Shown here one piece after another: positions 8,804 to 19,226 of a DNA stretch of 60,377 nt (its first letter is position 1; every line of letters starts with the position of its first letter). A program made the position numbers and the translations under genes. The DNA lies in the NCBI GenBank assembly GCA_019636875.1, contig JAHBWR010000011.1, positions 1 through 60,377 on the forward strand. The letters run 5' to 3'. The DNA comes from Nitrospira sp. (GTDB taxonomy: Bacteria > Nitrospirota > Nitrospiria > Nitrospirales > Nitrospiraceae). Below the pieces are notes generated by a model, which saw only the letters and a list, made by a program, of their open reading frames with translations, was not told the DNA's origin and ran no database searches.

Positions 8804-10087
8804 ATGGCTTGGCTGCCGCTTGAACTAGCCCAGTTGCGCGTCGGGTTGTACATCAAAATCGATCACGCCTGGATGGAACATCCCTTCGTCCGGAATGTGT
8901 TCACGGTCTCCTCGCCCACCGAAATCGCGATCATTCAGAAACATTGTCTCACCAAGCTCTTCTATGATCCGGAACGATCTCATGCCGATGTCGTCGCGGC
9001 TCTCCAGGATCCATCACGTCCGGTCCGAGAGATCGAACTCGATGCGGAAACGATGCAGGATGCCGAGGAGGATGAGCGGTCGATTCTCAAGGAAAAGCAC
9101 CGACAGATTCAGACTGTGCTTGAGCATCGGAACGCCATCGACTCCAACGCGCGCAGCTATGCTGATGCAACCAATGAAGCGTCGGTGATGTTGGCGATGG
9201 CCAACGCCGGCCAGACGGACGCGCTGCATTCGGCCCATAAAATTCTCGCCGCGATGGCGGGAATCTTGGCGCAGGAAGAAGTGACGCTCAGTTTGGTCTG
9301 TGCTGAAAGCCGGGCTGACCCAGGCCAAGAACTTGCCATGCAAGCCGTCAATGTCAGCGCCCTCTCCACGCTCACGGCTAAAACACTTGGCTTGACCCCA
9401 GAAGAGATCGAACAGATAGGGCTGGGGGGCCTCTTTCACAACATCGGGATGAGTCGTGTCCCTCTGGCCGTCCGGAGCAAGAACGAAGAAGACATGTCCC
9501 CGACTGAAGCCAAACTGCTGCGGATGTATCCGCAGCTGGGGAAGGAAATCCTAGAGGCCATGCAGGGAATTGCGCAGGAGGTGGTGGACATTGTCTATCA
9601 GCATCGGGAGTGGCTGGATGGAACGGGTTATCCGAAACGCTTGATCAACGGCGATATCTCAAAGTCCGCGCGGCTGGTGGGTACCGTAGTCGAATACAAT
9701 CTCCTGACCGGAGACAGTCGTTCACCGCGCTATCTGGGGCCCAGTCAGGCCTTGTCATATCTCTATACGAAAATGCTGTACAAGTATGGACCAGACGTGA
9801 TTGAGCCGTTCATCGCCACAGTTACGGTCTTTCCACCAGGCTCCTTCGTGGAGTTGAGTGATAGGAGTTTTGGCTTGGTCCTCAAGAGTAATATCCAGGA
9901 ACGCTTGCGGCCAGTGATCATGCTCTATGAGCGGGAAGCGTCACACAATCAGGCGGCGATCATCGACTTGACGCGGGAGCGGTCGCTCACCGTCGTAAAA
10001 AGCATGGATCCCAAGACGCTCCCGGACCGTGTCAAAGCTGTCTTGCTCCCTACCAAGTTGGCGGGTTATGTGATTACCGCGGAATAG
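8804..10087 (+). CDS. DUF3391 + degenerate HD-GYP protein
   Basis: 427 residues. The N-terminal ~110 residues (WLPLELAQLRVGLYIKID...) match the DUF3391 domain often fused to HD-GYP cyclic-di-GMP phosphodiesterases. The HD-GYP part follows, but its signature is eroded: HDIGK reads HNIGM, HHE reads HRE (in QHREWLDGTGYP), and the ADxYDAL segment reads VVEYNLLTG. Only the DGTGYP core is well kept. Most metal ligands are therefore missing, so cyclic-di-GMP hydrolysis is doubtful and a binding or scaffold role is more likely. A GGAGA precedes the ATG. It sits inside the two-component cluster with no adjacent GGDEF gene. Confidence 0.8.
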   Translation: MAWLPLELAQLRVGLYIKIDHAWMEHPFVRNVFTVSSPTEIAIIQKHCLTKLFYDPERSHADVVAALQDPSRPVREIELDAETMQDAEEDERSILKEKHRQIQTVLEHRNAIDSNARSYADATNEASVMLAMANAGQTDALHSAHKILAAMAGILAQEEVTLSLVCAESRADPGQELAMQAVNVSALSTLTAKTLGLTPEEIEQIGLGGLFHNIGMSRVPLAVRSKNEEDMSPTEAKLLRMYPQLGKEILEAMQGIAQEVVDIVYQHREWLDGTGYPKRLINGDISKSARLVGTVVEYNLLTGDSRSPRYLGPSQALSYLYTKMLYKYGPDVIEPFIATVTVFPPGSFVELSDRSFGLVLKSNIQERLRPVIMLYEREASHNQAAIIDLTRERSLTVVKSMDPKTLPDRVKAVLLPTKLAGYVITAE

Positions 10088-10223
10088 ATTTCGGCCTGTC
10101 ATATAAATCCCCTTTCCTCCGCTCATCGCCTCCGCACGCCCTGTCAAGTTTGGTGCTCTAAGTGCCGAGAAAGTAACGACTTGGTTTGTGTGCCATTCTG
10201 CTTTTGAGCGGCATAACCGAAGT

Positions 10224-11606
10224 ATGACTTCGCATCTCTCACCACAACCCTTCATGCGAACGCCCTGCAACTGGGCTAGAGGCCTGTGGGAGGCCTTACC
10301 TAAAGGTCTTTCTCTGGAGGGCGAAGAGTGGGCGCGGCGGCATCGTGGGATTGTTTGGTTCCTCTGGGCACATGCGGTGGGGGTTCCACTCTTGGGTTTT
10401 GCAGTAGGGCGGTATGTCTTCCTCGGTCTGATTGGAGGGGTTGTGCTCTTAGGCCTTGCTGTACTGGCCACGAACCAGGGGCTGCCTCATCGAGTACGCG
10501 CTGCTGTGGCCACGGTGGGGTTGATCTCCGCCTCGACGCTACTTGTGCATCTCTCCGGAGGATTTATCGAGGCGCATTTTCATTTCTTTGTCATGATAGT
10601 CGTGATCGTGTTGTATCAGGATTGGATACCCTTTGTCTTAGCTCTCATGGCCGTGGTCGTAGACCACGGTGTGATCGGCACCGTGGCTCCGACGATGGTC
10701 TACAATCATCCGGCGGCGCAACACCATCCTTGGAATTGGGCGCTTATTCATGGGGGATTCATCCTGGCTGAGTCGGCCGCGCTGCTCATCTATTGGCGCA
10801 TGAATGAAACCGTTCAGGGGGAGTTGTCTCGGGAAAAGGAGAGGGCTGAGGCCGCCAGCCGAACGAAGTCGCAATTCTTGGCCAACATGAGCCATGAGAT
10901 CCGGACGCCGATGAACGGAGTGTTGGGCATGGCGGAGTTGCTCTTGTTGACGAATCTTACGGACAAACAACGACGTCAGGTAGAACAAATTCGTGGATCA
11001 GGCACCCAACTACTGCATGTCATCAACGATATCTTGGATTTCTCGAAGATCGAAGCGGGGAAGATCGTACTGGAGCACCGCCCATTCGATCTGGCCTCCG
11101 TGATGACCGAGACCGTGACGTTCTTCGAGGAATCAGTCCGTGCAAAGGGGCTGACACTCTCCTGCACACTCGAACAGGATTTACACACCAACGTTGTGGG
11201 AGATGCCCACCGACTTCGGCAAGTGCTGAACAATCTCATCGGTAACGCGATCAAGTTCACCGCATCAGGAACGGTTTCCATTACGGTGCGGTCGGTCACC
11301 GGAGTGGTTAGTGGGTTCGAGATCGCGGTGGAAGATACCGGAATTGGGATCTCAGACGAGACCCAAGCGGTGCTCTTCAAAGAGTTCTCTCAAGCCGATA
11401 GTTCGACGACTCGGAAGTACGGCGGGACTGGTCTTGGACTGGCCATCTGCAAACGATTGGTTGAAATGATGCAAGGGGCGATTGGAGTCGAGGGACGATG
11501 CGGAGGCGGGTCACGGTTCTGGTTTACAGTCCGGTTCACTGAGCAGGTAGGAGTTGGTTCGACTGTCAGCAAGATGGCACGCCATGAGGAGCAAGAGGCC
11601 GCCTAG
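10224..11606 (+). CDS. six-TM membrane histidine kinase
   Basis: About 460 residues. Six membrane segments cover roughly residues 35-190. They include [23 protein letters not shown], a segment type also found in membrane chemoreceptors and diguanylate cyclases with this N-terminal module. A HisKA domain follows ([18 protein letters not shown], His224), then an HATPase with [18 protein letters not shown] and GGTGLGLAI. There is no receiver domain. The frame is open to a GTG 36 bp upstream; I prefer the ATG. It lies upstream of the FIST gene and the hybrid kinase, on the same strand with about 25 bp between genes, so it may be cotranscribed with them. Confidence 0.85.
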   Translation: MTSHLSPQPFMRTPCNWARGLWEALPKGLSLEGEEWARRHRGIVWFLWAHAVGVPLLGFAVGRYVFLGLIGGVVLLGLAVLATNQGLPHRVRAAVATVGLISASTLLVHLSGGFIEAHFHFFVMIVVIVLYQDWIPFVLALMAVVVDHGVIGTVAPTMVYNHPAAQHHPWNWALIHGGFILAESAALLIYWRMNETVQGELSREKERAEAASRTKSQFLANMSHEIRTPMNGVLGMAELLLLTNLTDKQRRQVEQIRGSGTQLLHVINDILDFSKIEAGKIVLEHRPFDLASVMTETVTFFEESVRAKGLTLSCTLEQDLHTNVVGDAHRLRQVLNNLIGNAIKFTASGTVSITVRSVTGVVSGFEIAVEDTGIGISDETQAVLFKEFSQADSSTTRKYGGTGLGLAICKRLVEMMQGAIGVEGRCGGGSRFWFTVRFTEQVGVGSTVSKMARHEEQEAA

Positions 11607-11631
11607 TTGGAAATCAGAAGGAGGACGCACC

Positions 11632-12774
11632 ATGGAGCTGCACACACTTGGCCATGATCAGAAGAAGGGATGGTCGGTTACGAGTCGGCCACGGATCGAC
11701 TCACGCCAGACGTTGGTCGTTGTGTTTGGGTCTACCAGCTTGCTCGATGCGCCAGGGCCGATGAACGAGTTGCTGGAGGAGTACGGTGAGTCAGTAATTG
11801 TGGGCTGTTCAACGGCTGGAGAAATTTTTGGGACCCAGATCTTTGACGAAAGTCTCAGCGCAGCGATCGCCAGGTTCGAGCATACGAATCTCCGGATAGC
11901 CAGTGCGCCGGTACGGTCGGTGGACGATTCCTTCAAGGCCGGGCAGGCGATTGCTCAACAGCTCAAGGATTCCACCTTACGAGGCATCCTTGTGCTATCG
12001 GACGGCCTCAGCGTGAACGGGAGTGAGTTGGTGCGGGGCTTGAATTCGACAGTGCTCCCTTCTGTTGTCGTCACGGGTGGCTTGGCCGGTGACGGGAATC
12101 GATTTCAGCGGACGTGGGTCCTCCAGGACCGACGGCCTCAATCCGGGTGGGTCACGGCGGTAGGGTTCTATGGGAACCACGTGCGGATCGGTCACGGCTC
12201 TAAGGGGGGATGGGATCTGTTCGGGCCTGAACGACGCGTCACGAAGTCCAAGGGGAATGTTCTTTTGGAGCTTGATGGTCGTCCGGCCCTTCAATTGTAC
12301 AAAGAGTATCTCGGCGATCGAGCTGCCGGCTTGCCTTCCACCGGACTCTTGTTCCCTCTCGCGTTGCGGGCTGACCAATCAGATTCCAAGAGCCTTGTCA
12401 GGACGATTCTCGCGGTGAGTGAGGAGGACCAATCCCTCACATTCGCAGGAGATATCCCGGAAGGCTCGTTGGCGCAGCTGATGAAGGCCAACTTCGATCG
12501 CTTGGTGCAGGGCGCGTCAGAGGCCGCCACGACGACCAAGCTCTCGGCCGATGGCGAATCCTGCACCCTCGCCATTGCGATCAGCTGCGTCGGACGTCGA
12601 TTGGTCCTTGGGGAACGGACAGAAGAAGAGACGGAAGCCACGCTCGAGGTGCTTCCGAAGGGAACCCAGCAAATCGGATTCTACTCCTATGGGGAAATTT
12701 CGCCCTATGCCACCGGTGCCTGTGACCTTCACAACCAGACGATGACGCTGACGACGCTGAGTGAGGCGGCGTGA
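11632..12774 (+). CDS. FIST-domain sensor protein
   Basis: 380 residues. The N-terminal half is a FIST_N domain (TLVVVFGSTSLLD..., VIVGCSTAGEIFG, GILVLSDGLSVNGSEL, VVTGGLAGDG) and the C-terminal half a FIST_C domain (ALQLYKEYLG..., QIGFYSYGEISPY). FIST proteins are intracellular sensory modules proposed to bind small ligands such as amino acids. The start is fixed by GGAGGA nine bases before the ATG, correcting a longer open frame. It ends 6 bp before the hybrid kinase, so the two are almost certainly coupled and the FIST protein probably feeds a signal to that kinase (inference). Confidence 0.88.
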   Translation: MELHTLGHDQKKGWSVTSRPRIDSRQTLVVVFGSTSLLDAPGPMNELLEEYGESVIVGCSTAGEIFGTQIFDESLSAAIARFEHTNLRIASAPVRSVDDSFKAGQAIAQQLKDSTLRGILVLSDGLSVNGSELVRGLNSTVLPSVVVTGGLAGDGNRFQRTWVLQDRRPQSGWVTAVGFYGNHVRIGHGSKGGWDLFGPERRVTKSKGNVLLELDGRPALQLYKEYLGDRAAGLPSTGLLFPLALRADQSDSKSLVRTILAVSEEDQSLTFAGDIPEGSLAQLMKANFDRLVQGASEAATTTKLSADGESCTLAIAISCVGRRLVLGERTEEETEATLEVLPKGTQQIGFYSYGEISPYATGACDLHNQTMTLTTLSEAA

Positions 12775-12780
12775 TTGCCC

Positions 12781-15700
12781 ATGCATCCTCTGCTGGCAAG
12801 ACAGCTGAAGCGTGTGGGTCTCGATCCGGACCACCCACCACCGACATCGGAGGTCTGGGGGGAACTCCTGGAACGAATCAGCCAAAGCTATCTGGAAGCG
12901 GACCAGGGCCATGCGCTGTTGGAGCGATCGCTGGCCCTTTCGTCGGAAGAGATGCGGAACCTCTATGCGCAACTCAAGCAGACCAGCGAGACCCAACTGG
13001 CTCAAGAGCGAAACAAGATCCAGGCGGTCTTGCAGGCTATGGGAGACGGCCTCTGCGTCGTGGATGCGGCCTGGAAGATCCAGATGGTCAATCATCAAGC
13101 GGAACTTCTGTTCGGAAAGACTGCATCGATGCTTGTCGACAGCCCTGTGTATCGCATGATTTCGCCCGGTCCGGAAGAGTACCGGGAGGACTGTCTGATT
13201 ACCGACAGTACCTTGCCGCCTCTGGCCTCGGGTGAACCGTACCGGACAGAGGATGGCCTCTTGGTCACGGCAGACGGGCAGCTTATCGCGATTGCGCTGG
13301 TCGTGACCCCGATGCTTTCGGACGGGGTTGTCATGGGGGCTGTCCTCGTCTTCCGGGATATCACTCGCCAGAAACAGATCGAACGAGAGCGCCAACAGAC
13401 CGAAGGAGTCCTTCGACGAATTCAAGCGGGATTATCCGAGTTGGCCAAGAGTCCGCAAATTTACGGCGGTAATCTACAAGATGCGTTTCGAACGATTGCG
13501 CGGGTGGCGGCTGAATGTCTTCACTCGGAACGAGTCAGTGTCTGGTTTTTTACCGGAGATCGATCGGCGATCCAATGCGCTGATCTGTATCACCTCACCA
13601 CGCGTGCGCACACTCAGGGTGCGGTGTTGAGTGCAATTGACTATCCAAAATACTTTCAGGAACTTGACACCGAACGAATCGTAGCGGCTCATGATGCCCA
13701 ACGTGATTCGAGGACTGCTGAATTCACCACGAACTACCTGACTCCCCTCGGCATCACGTCTATGCTCGATGTTCCGATCCGCTCCGAGGGGAAAATGATC
13801 GGAGTGATTTGCCATGAGCATATCGGCCCCATGCGATGCTGGACGTTAGAAGAGCAGCACTTCGCGGCATCCGTCGCGAATACGGTCGCCTTAGCCATGG
13901 AAGCCGCGGATCGACGAAAGGTGGAACAAGCGCTGCGGACCAGTGAAGGGCGGCTCACGACGACCGTGCAGAGCACCAACATCGGGATCTGGGACTGGGA
14001 TCTTACTTCAAACGAGGTCTATCTCTCGCCGGAATGGAAACGTCAACTGGGGTATGACGAGGACGAACTCGATAATACGTTTCACGAATGGGAAAGACGG
14101 ATTCACCCCGATGATCATGATCAAGCAATGGGTATGATTGAGAGGTATCTGAGTGGACGCACATCGGGGCTTGAGATCGAGCATCGCCTTCAGCACAAGG
14201 ACGGCTCCTACCGCTGGATTCTTGCTCGCGGCACCATGATCAAGAACGAGGCGGATTTATCATCTCGTATCATGGGAATCCATCTCGATGTGACGGATCG
14301 TAAGGTCGCGGAGCAACAGCTCCGCCTGGCCAAAGAAGCTGCCGAAGCCGCCAGCTTAGCCAAGAGCCAATTTCTGGCGAATATGAGCCATGAGATCCGT
14401 ACCCCCATGAACGGAGTCCTGGGTATGGCGGAACTCCTTCTCCGATGCACGCTTGACGACAAGGAACAGCACCTGGTTCACTCGATCCAACGGTCTGGCA
14501 CGGCGCTCCTGTCCATTATCAACGACATCTTAGACTTTTCAAAAATCGAGGCCGGGAAGCTGCAGTTGGAGCGGATTCCGTTCGATGTCCGGAGAACGAT
14601 TCAGGAGGCCATCGACTTGTCATGGCCTATCGCTCAGAAAAAACAGTTGAAGCTCTCTTTACATATGGATTCCGAGATTCCTGCCTATTTACTCGGGGAT
14701 CCAACCCGCTTGAGCCAGGTTCTTGTCAATCTGGTCGGGAACGCGGTCAAATTTACCGATCTGGGATCTGTCGAGGTATCGGTGACGAGTGAGAACCTGA
14801 ACGCCCCGCAGCATGGGTTGTCCATCACCGTTCGGGATACAGGTATCGGTATCAGTCCGGAACTGCAAACCCATATCTTTGACGCGTTTTCCCAAGCCGA
14901 CGGGTCGACGACGCGGAAGTACGGAGGAACCGGCTTAGGGTTGGCTATTGTCAAGCAACTTGTGACGCTGATGGAGGGGCGCATTGACCTGGAGAGCCGG
15001 GTGGGTGAAGGGTCGACATTCCGGTTCACCGCGTTCTTTACACGATGCGAACCCGTCCAGCGCCCTGTCTCGATGCCGTCAGTCGCGACCACCGTCCGAG
15101 TGGTACCGACCGATCAGCCGGTGCAGTCTCCGAGGGAGATGCACATCCTGTTGGTGGAAGACAATTCCGTCAATCGCGAAGTCGCCTCCGGCATGCTCGA
15201 GACGTTCGCGTGCCGGATCGAGTTCGCTGAAAACGGGAAGGAAGCGTTGACGGCAACGGAGACGAAGACATACGACCTTATTTTGATGGATTGCCAGATG
15301 CCTGAAATGGACGGCCTCACCGCGACTCGGTTGATCCGTGAACGTGAAGCCAAGGCAATGTCCGTAGCTGGCCTCCCTCGGGTGCCGATTGTGGCGTTAA
15401 CGGCGCATGCGATGCAGGGAGATCGGGAGCTCTGTCTCGCTGCCGGTATGGATGATTATCTCACAAAGCCATTTACATTGACTCAGCTTGAACAGGTGTT
15501 GGCTCGATGGATTCCGGAAAGCAATACGAAGCAAACTCCTAACATTGCGCCACGGACACCGGAAGCTCTCGTTATCGACGTCCAGAAGCCGGCCAGTGGT
15601 GGGGGAGAAGGGAAACGGTCTGCCGACACGGCCGAGGCTGCAATCCTTGACCAATCCGCCTTGACTGCCATCCGTGCCCTGCAGCGCCCAGGTCACCCTG

Positions 15701-16002
15701 ACATCTTTACCCGTATCGTCTCTCAGTATCTCGAGACGTCACAAGAGATGGCTGCCCGGGTCCGTCAAGCCGTGCTTTCGAAGGATGCGCCTGAATTGCG
15801 TGCCGCTGCACATCGCTTGAAGTCAAGCAGTGCACAGTTGGGGGCCGTAGCCTTGGCTGCCGACTGCCGCGAGCTGGAACGGATGGGAGCTTCCGGAGAG
15901 CTGAACCAAGCGGGAGAAGTCTTGAGTCGGTTTGAGCTGCACTACGAGTCCGCGTGCAGGGCACTGCAAGAGGAACTATCGAAAGGACGATTGGCGGCAT
16001 GA
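12781..16002 (+). CDS. hybrid histidine kinase PAS-GAF-PAS-HisKA-HATPase-REC-HPt
   Basis: 1073 residues, all cytosolic. In order: a coil; a PAS near 75-190 ([19 protein letters not shown]); a GAF near 225-385; a PAS near 395-510 ([13 protein letters not shown]...); HisKA with His537 in [13 protein letters not shown]; HATPase ([23 protein letters not shown]); a receiver with Asp837 ([13 protein letters not shown]) and Lys in YLTKPF; and an HPt domain with His1011 ([13 protein letters not shown]). All phosphorelay residues are present, so it can carry out a His-Asp-His relay and needs an external receiver to finish the path. It is coupled to the FIST gene upstream and to the REC-kinase downstream (ATGA overlap). 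Confidence 0.9.
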   Translation: MHPLLARQLKRVGLDPDHPPPTSEVWGELLERISQSYLEADQGHALLERSLALSSEEMRNLYAQLKQTSETQLAQERNKIQAVLQAMGDGLCVVDAAWKIQMVNHQAELLFGKTASMLVDSPVYRMISPGPEEYREDCLITDSTLPPLASGEPYRTEDGLLVTADGQLIAIALVVTPMLSDGVVMGAVLVFRDITRQKQIERERQQTEGVLRRIQAGLSELAKSPQIYGGNLQDAFRTIARVAAECLHSERVSVWFFTGDRSAIQCADLYHLTTRAHTQGAVLSAIDYPKYFQELDTERIVAAHDAQRDSRTAEFTTNYLTPLGITSMLDVPIRSEGKMIGVICHEHIGPMRCWTLEEQHFAASVANTVALAMEAADRRKVEQALRTSEGRLTTTVQSTNIGIWDWDLTSNEVYLSPEWKRQLGYDEDELDNTFHEWERRIHPDDHDQAMGMIERYLSGRTSGLEIEHRLQHKDGSYRWILARGTMIKNEADLSSRIMGIHLDVTDRKVAEQQLRLAKEAAEAASLAKSQFLANMSHEIRTPMNGVLGMAELLLRCTLDDKEQHLVHSIQRSGTALLSIINDILDFSKIEAGKLQLERIPFDVRRTIQEAIDLSWPIAQKKQLKLSLHMDSEIPAYLLGDPTRLSQVLVNLVGNAVKFTDLGSVEVSVTSENLNAPQHGLSITVRDTGIGISPELQTHIFDAFSQADGSTTRKYGGTGLGLAIVKQLVTLMEGRIDLESRVGEGSTFRFTAFFTRCEPVQRPVSMPSVATTVRVVPTDQPVQSPREMHILLVEDNSVNREVASGMLETFACRIEFAENGKEALTATETKTYDLILMDCQMPEMDGLTATRLIREREAKAMSVAGLPRVPIVALTAHAMQGDRELCLAAGMDDYLTKPFTLTQLEQVLARWIPESNTKQTPNIAPRTPEALVIDVQKPASGGGEGKRSADTAEAAILDQSALTAIRALQRPGHPDIFTRIVSQYLETSQEMAARVRQAVLSKDAPELRAAAHRLKSSSAQLGAVALAADCRELERMGASGELNQAGEVLSRFELHYESACRALQEELSKGRLAA

Positions 16003-17549
16003 CACATCAGGCTCGGCCAAAGGTTTTGATCGTGGACGACGATACCGTGGCCCGGTTGTTTGCCTGTGAAGCGCTTGAACAGTCAGGCTGGGAAGTCAAC
16101 GAGGCCGAGAATGGACGCCTCGGTGTCGAGGCCTTCAGCCAATACCGGCCCGATCTGGTTCTGTTGGATATCATGATGCCGGAGATGGACGGCTTTGCAG
16201 TCTGTGCGGCATTGCGCCGATTACCGGAAGGGCAACATACGCCGATCCTAATCATGACGGGATTGGAGGATTATCAGTCGATCACCCAAGCCTACGATGT
16301 GGGAGCCACCGATTTCATCGTCAAGCCGATCAATGGACTTTTGCTGGGGCATCGGGCTCGCTATATGCTGCGAGCCGGTCAGGCCATGCAGGACTTGCGT
16401 AACAGTCAGATCGAGTTAGTTCAGGCTCGAGACGCAGCTCTTGAGGGAGCGCGACTGAAGTCGGAGTTTCTTGCCACTGTCAGCCATGAGATTCGGACTC
16501 CAATGAACGGCATCATCGGGATGGATGAATTGTTATTGGATATGGATCTGACCCCGGAGCAACGGGACTGTGCAGAGATGATTAAACTATCTGCTAAAGC
16601 CTTATTGGACATTGTCGACGACATCTTGGATTTCTCCAAGCTGGAATCGGGGCGGGTCGCCCTCAATCAGGAGGAGTTCGAGGTCAAGGCGGTTGTGGTC
16701 GACCATCTTGCAGCATTCCAGGAACGGGCCAAGGAGAAACGCATTCGCCTCCGATACGACATTGCGCCGACGGTTCCGACGAACGTGTTGGGGGACCCGG
16801 TCCGTCTCGGCCGTCTTCTCTCAGTTCTGCTCAGCAATGCGGTGAAGTTCACGGAACAGGGAGAGGTTTGTGTGAAGGTGGAGCCCTGTCCTCCGCCGAC
16901 GGCCGGAGGGGGAGACATCTGTCTCAGATTTAGCGTGAGTGATACGGGGATCGGGATTGAGGCGACCGAGGCCGATCGATTGTTCCAGCCCTTTGTGCAA
17001 GCGGATGGGTCGAATCGGCGGAAGTATGGCGGGATGGGATTGGGCTTGGCGCTCGCGAAACAGCTTGCTGAGCTGATGGGTGGGACGATGGAGTTCGAGA
17101 GCGAGCTCGGAAAGGGAAGTACATTTTGGTTCGATCTTTCACTCGTTCAAGCTGGCGATGGTGGTGTGTCGCAGGATACCCTTTGTGCGCTGGTGTATGT
17201 GAAGGAGGCGGTGAGTCAGGCCGTCCTCCTCAGAACATTGGAACGACTCAAATTTCGCACCCATAATATCCTGGAGCCCAAGCAGCTCCAAAATCTGGCG
17301 CCTGATCTTTCCCCAAGCCTGTTGGTTGCAGAGATCGAGGGATTGCAACAGGAACCCGATCGTGCCTCAGTGCAACAGCTCAAAGTACGCTTTCCTGATC
17401 TGAAGATTCTTGGGCTTACACACGATGCAGAAAGCGGAGATGCGTCACGTCTGCCGTTTGAGATCAGTGGGTACTTAGAGAAACCGCTGACCGTGGAAGC
17501 TATCAAGGCTGTTGTCGGAACGAAGGCATGGGATCCGTTTGCTCGCTGA
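15999..17549 (+). CDS. REC-HisKA-HATPase hybrid with degenerate C-terminal receiver
   Basis: 516 residues from an ATG that overlaps the previous stop as ATGA. The N-terminal receiver ([12 protein letters not shown], Asp57 in [13 protein letters not shown], Lys in FIVKPING) is the plausible acceptor for the HPt of the preceding kinase. HisKA follows (His163, [18 protein letters not shown]), then HATPase ([28 protein letters not shown]). The last ~120 residues look like a second receiver whose acceptor region reads LLVAEIEGL; they keep only the SGYLEKPL end, so this domain is probably not phosphorylated. Together with the FIST gene and the large hybrid it forms one signalling operon. Confidence 0.87.
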   Translation: MTHQARPKVLIVDDDTVARLFACEALEQSGWEVNEAENGRLGVEAFSQYRPDLVLLDIMMPEMDGFAVCAALRRLPEGQHTPILIMTGLEDYQSITQAYDVGATDFIVKPINGLLLGHRARYMLRAGQAMQDLRNSQIELVQARDAALEGARLKSEFLATVSHEIRTPMNGIIGMDELLLDMDLTPEQRDCAEMIKLSAKALLDIVDDILDFSKLESGRVALNQEEFEVKAVVVDHLAAFQERAKEKRIRLRYDIAPTVPTNVLGDPVRLGRLLSVLLSNAVKFTEQGEVCVKVEPCPPPTAGGGDICLRFSVSDTGIGIEATEADRLFQPFVQADGSNRRKYGGMGLGLALAKQLAELMGGTMEFESELGKGSTFWFDLSLVQAGDGGVSQDTLCALVYVKEAVSQAVLLRTLERLKFRTHNILEPKQLQNLAPDLSPSLLVAEIEGLQQEPDRASVQQLKVRFPDLKILGLTHDAESGDASRLPFEISGYLEKPLTVEAIKAVVGTKAWDPFAR

Positions 17550-17634
17550 CTCGTCTTGCCGGGCGTCTCTTCCTCACCAATTGTATGACAAGTCGGTTCT
17601 CGGGGCCGGTGGAGGGAACGGCAAACTTTCCCGC

Positions 17635-18219
17635 TCAGTGCTTCTTATCCTTTTGCATAATCTTATCGGTCCAAGCCAGCAGGATGGCGGAGGCCAAGAA
17701 GGTCATGTGGATGAAGATCTTCCACTTCAGATGCTCCGGATCCTCGTTGGCTACGTCCACAAATCCCTTGAGCAAGTGAATACTGGAGATACCGATCAAG
17801 GAAGCGGCCAGTTTGATCTTGATCGTGCCGGGATCGACGTGGGTGAGCCAGTCCGGTCGATCCGGATGGTGTTCTAAATCCAGCTTGCTGACGAACGTCG
17901 CGTACCCTCCGATGACGACCATGGTCAATAGATTGGCGACCATCGTCACGTCGATCAACCCCAGGACCCCGAGCATGAACACGGTTTCTTCCATCTTGTT
18001 GATATGGACAACCATCTCCCAGAGTTCGATGAGAAACTTGTAGGCATATAGGAGCTCCGCCACGATCAGGCCGGCATAGAGCGGGGCCTGAATCCATCGG
18101 CTGGCGAAGACGATGCTCTCAAAGAACGCCTCGACCGGATTGCTGGCTGAGTGATATTTCTGCGGCGATGGCAGGCTTGCGTGAGTGTGTGGTGTGTGTG
18201 GTGATGGAGTATCAGACAT
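17635..18219 (-). CDS. YqhA/UPF0114-family membrane protein (TIGR00645)
   Basis: 194 residues. The N-terminal ~25 residues are rich in His, Ser and Pro, then four hydrophobic helices: FESIVFASRWIQAPLYAGL, FMLGVLGLIDVTMVANLL, a helix around LAASLIGISSIHLL and IFIHMTFLASAILLAW. The segments VIGGYATFVS and KIKLAASLIGISSIHLLK are characteristic of the YqhA family of inner-membrane proteins. The function is not established. It is convergent with the kinase at 15999. Confidence 0.87.
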   Translation of the reverse strand: MSDTPSPHTPHTHASLPSPQKYHSASNPVEAFFESIVFASRWIQAPLYAGLIVAELLYAYKFLIELWEMVVHINKMEETVFMLGVLGLIDVTMVANLLTMVVIGGYATFVSKLDLEHHPDRPDWLTHVDPGTIKIKLAASLIGISSIHLLKGFVDVANEDPEHLKWKIFIHMTFLASAILLAWTDKIMQKDKKH

Positions 18220-18332
18220 CCTGCCCTCCTGACTGCGGCGCGATGTATCCTAGTCAGCGCGGTCGGGTCTGTCAATTCCGGTTTTCTATGATACGGAGGT
18301 CTGCAGAGGTGTGGCGACCGTGTTTGATGTCG

Positions 18333-19073
18333 CTAGGACAGAGCGTCGGTCGACAATCGGGCCAGATCTTTCGTTAATAGCGAAGCGCGATCACAGGAAT
18401 CTTTGATCTGTGCTGCACAACGATGAGGTGCTTCTTCAGCCGGTAAACGGGCGAGGAGGATGTCGGCAAATCCCTTGATCGACATCAGTGCATTATTGAG
18501 GTCGTGCGCCAGCTTGGATACCGTTCTAGGCGAAATTGGGGGAGGGGAGGAAGCGCGCAAAGCTTCTGTGAATACCTTCGCGGACCTGGCTCTGATGAAG
18601 GCAGATCGGACTGCCAGGGTGAGTGCCTGTGTTGACGGGAGAACTTGGTGAAGCAGTTCATGCGAGCCGGCTTGAACGGCCTCCAAGAGGGGTTCCTCGT
18701 TTCCCGATGGAGCAAATGCGATCACGGCGCTACACGGGGCAGTCGCCCGTAGCCGACGAACCGCCTCTCCACCAGTTCCATCGGACAGCTCGACATCCAT
18801 GAGTACCAATGATCTCTCACGGCTCCTCAGGACAGTCAATCCTTCCTGAAGCGAGTCCACCATCACCGTGTCGGGCATTGTGGAATAGGACTTTGCGAGA
18901 AGTTCTTTAAATTGCAGGGCGAGAGTCTGATTCGGCTCGATCAGGAGGACGGAGGCCGCACTCGATGCTGATGTTGGCACGAGAAACTCCAACTCTATTC
19001 CCAGTTTGTATCCGGCATCAATCCCGAAACTATTTGAATAGGCCGCCGCTCCTGAGGATAGACCAACCTCCAT
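18333..19073 (-). CDS. receiver-DHp protein lacking a catalytic domain
   Basis: 246 residues. Residues ~40-155 form a receiver: the acceptor Asp sits in LVLMDVELSDGTGG, but the first acidic pair reads EP (VLLIEPNQTL). After a linker with several prolines comes a DHp-like box, LAHDLNNALMSIKGFADILL, containing the phospho-acceptor His, and the protein stops about 45 residues later with no HATPase. So it can dimerise and perhaps accept phosphate, but cannot bind ATP by itself. It may act as a phosphotransfer or decoy subunit, or it may be the remnant of a longer kinase. No catalytic-domain remnant is visible in the next 100 bp. Confidence 0.65.
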   Translation of the reverse strand: MEVGLSSGAAAYSNSFGIDAGYKLGIELEFLVPTSASSAASVLLIEPNQTLALQFKELLAKSYSTMPDTVMVDSLQEGLTVLRSRERSLVLMDVELSDGTGGEAVRRLRATAPCSAVIAFAPSGNEEPLLEAVQAGSHELLHQVLPSTQALTLAVRSAFIRARSAKVFTEALRASSPPPISPRTVSKLAHDLNNALMSIKGFADILLARLPAEEAPHRCAAQIKDSCDRASLLTKDLARLSTDALS

Positions 19074-19226
19074 TCTTATCGGCAGGACCGACTTAAGGCT
19101 TAACTCGTTAGGCTAGTCGGGGAGCATCTCGGCAGAGCGAGGTGGCCGTCAGGACTGTACCGGCGGGGATCGGCTCATGTAAGTGGCCACAGAGGCCGGG
19201 GTGCGACGGGACTGAGTGCATCTCGA

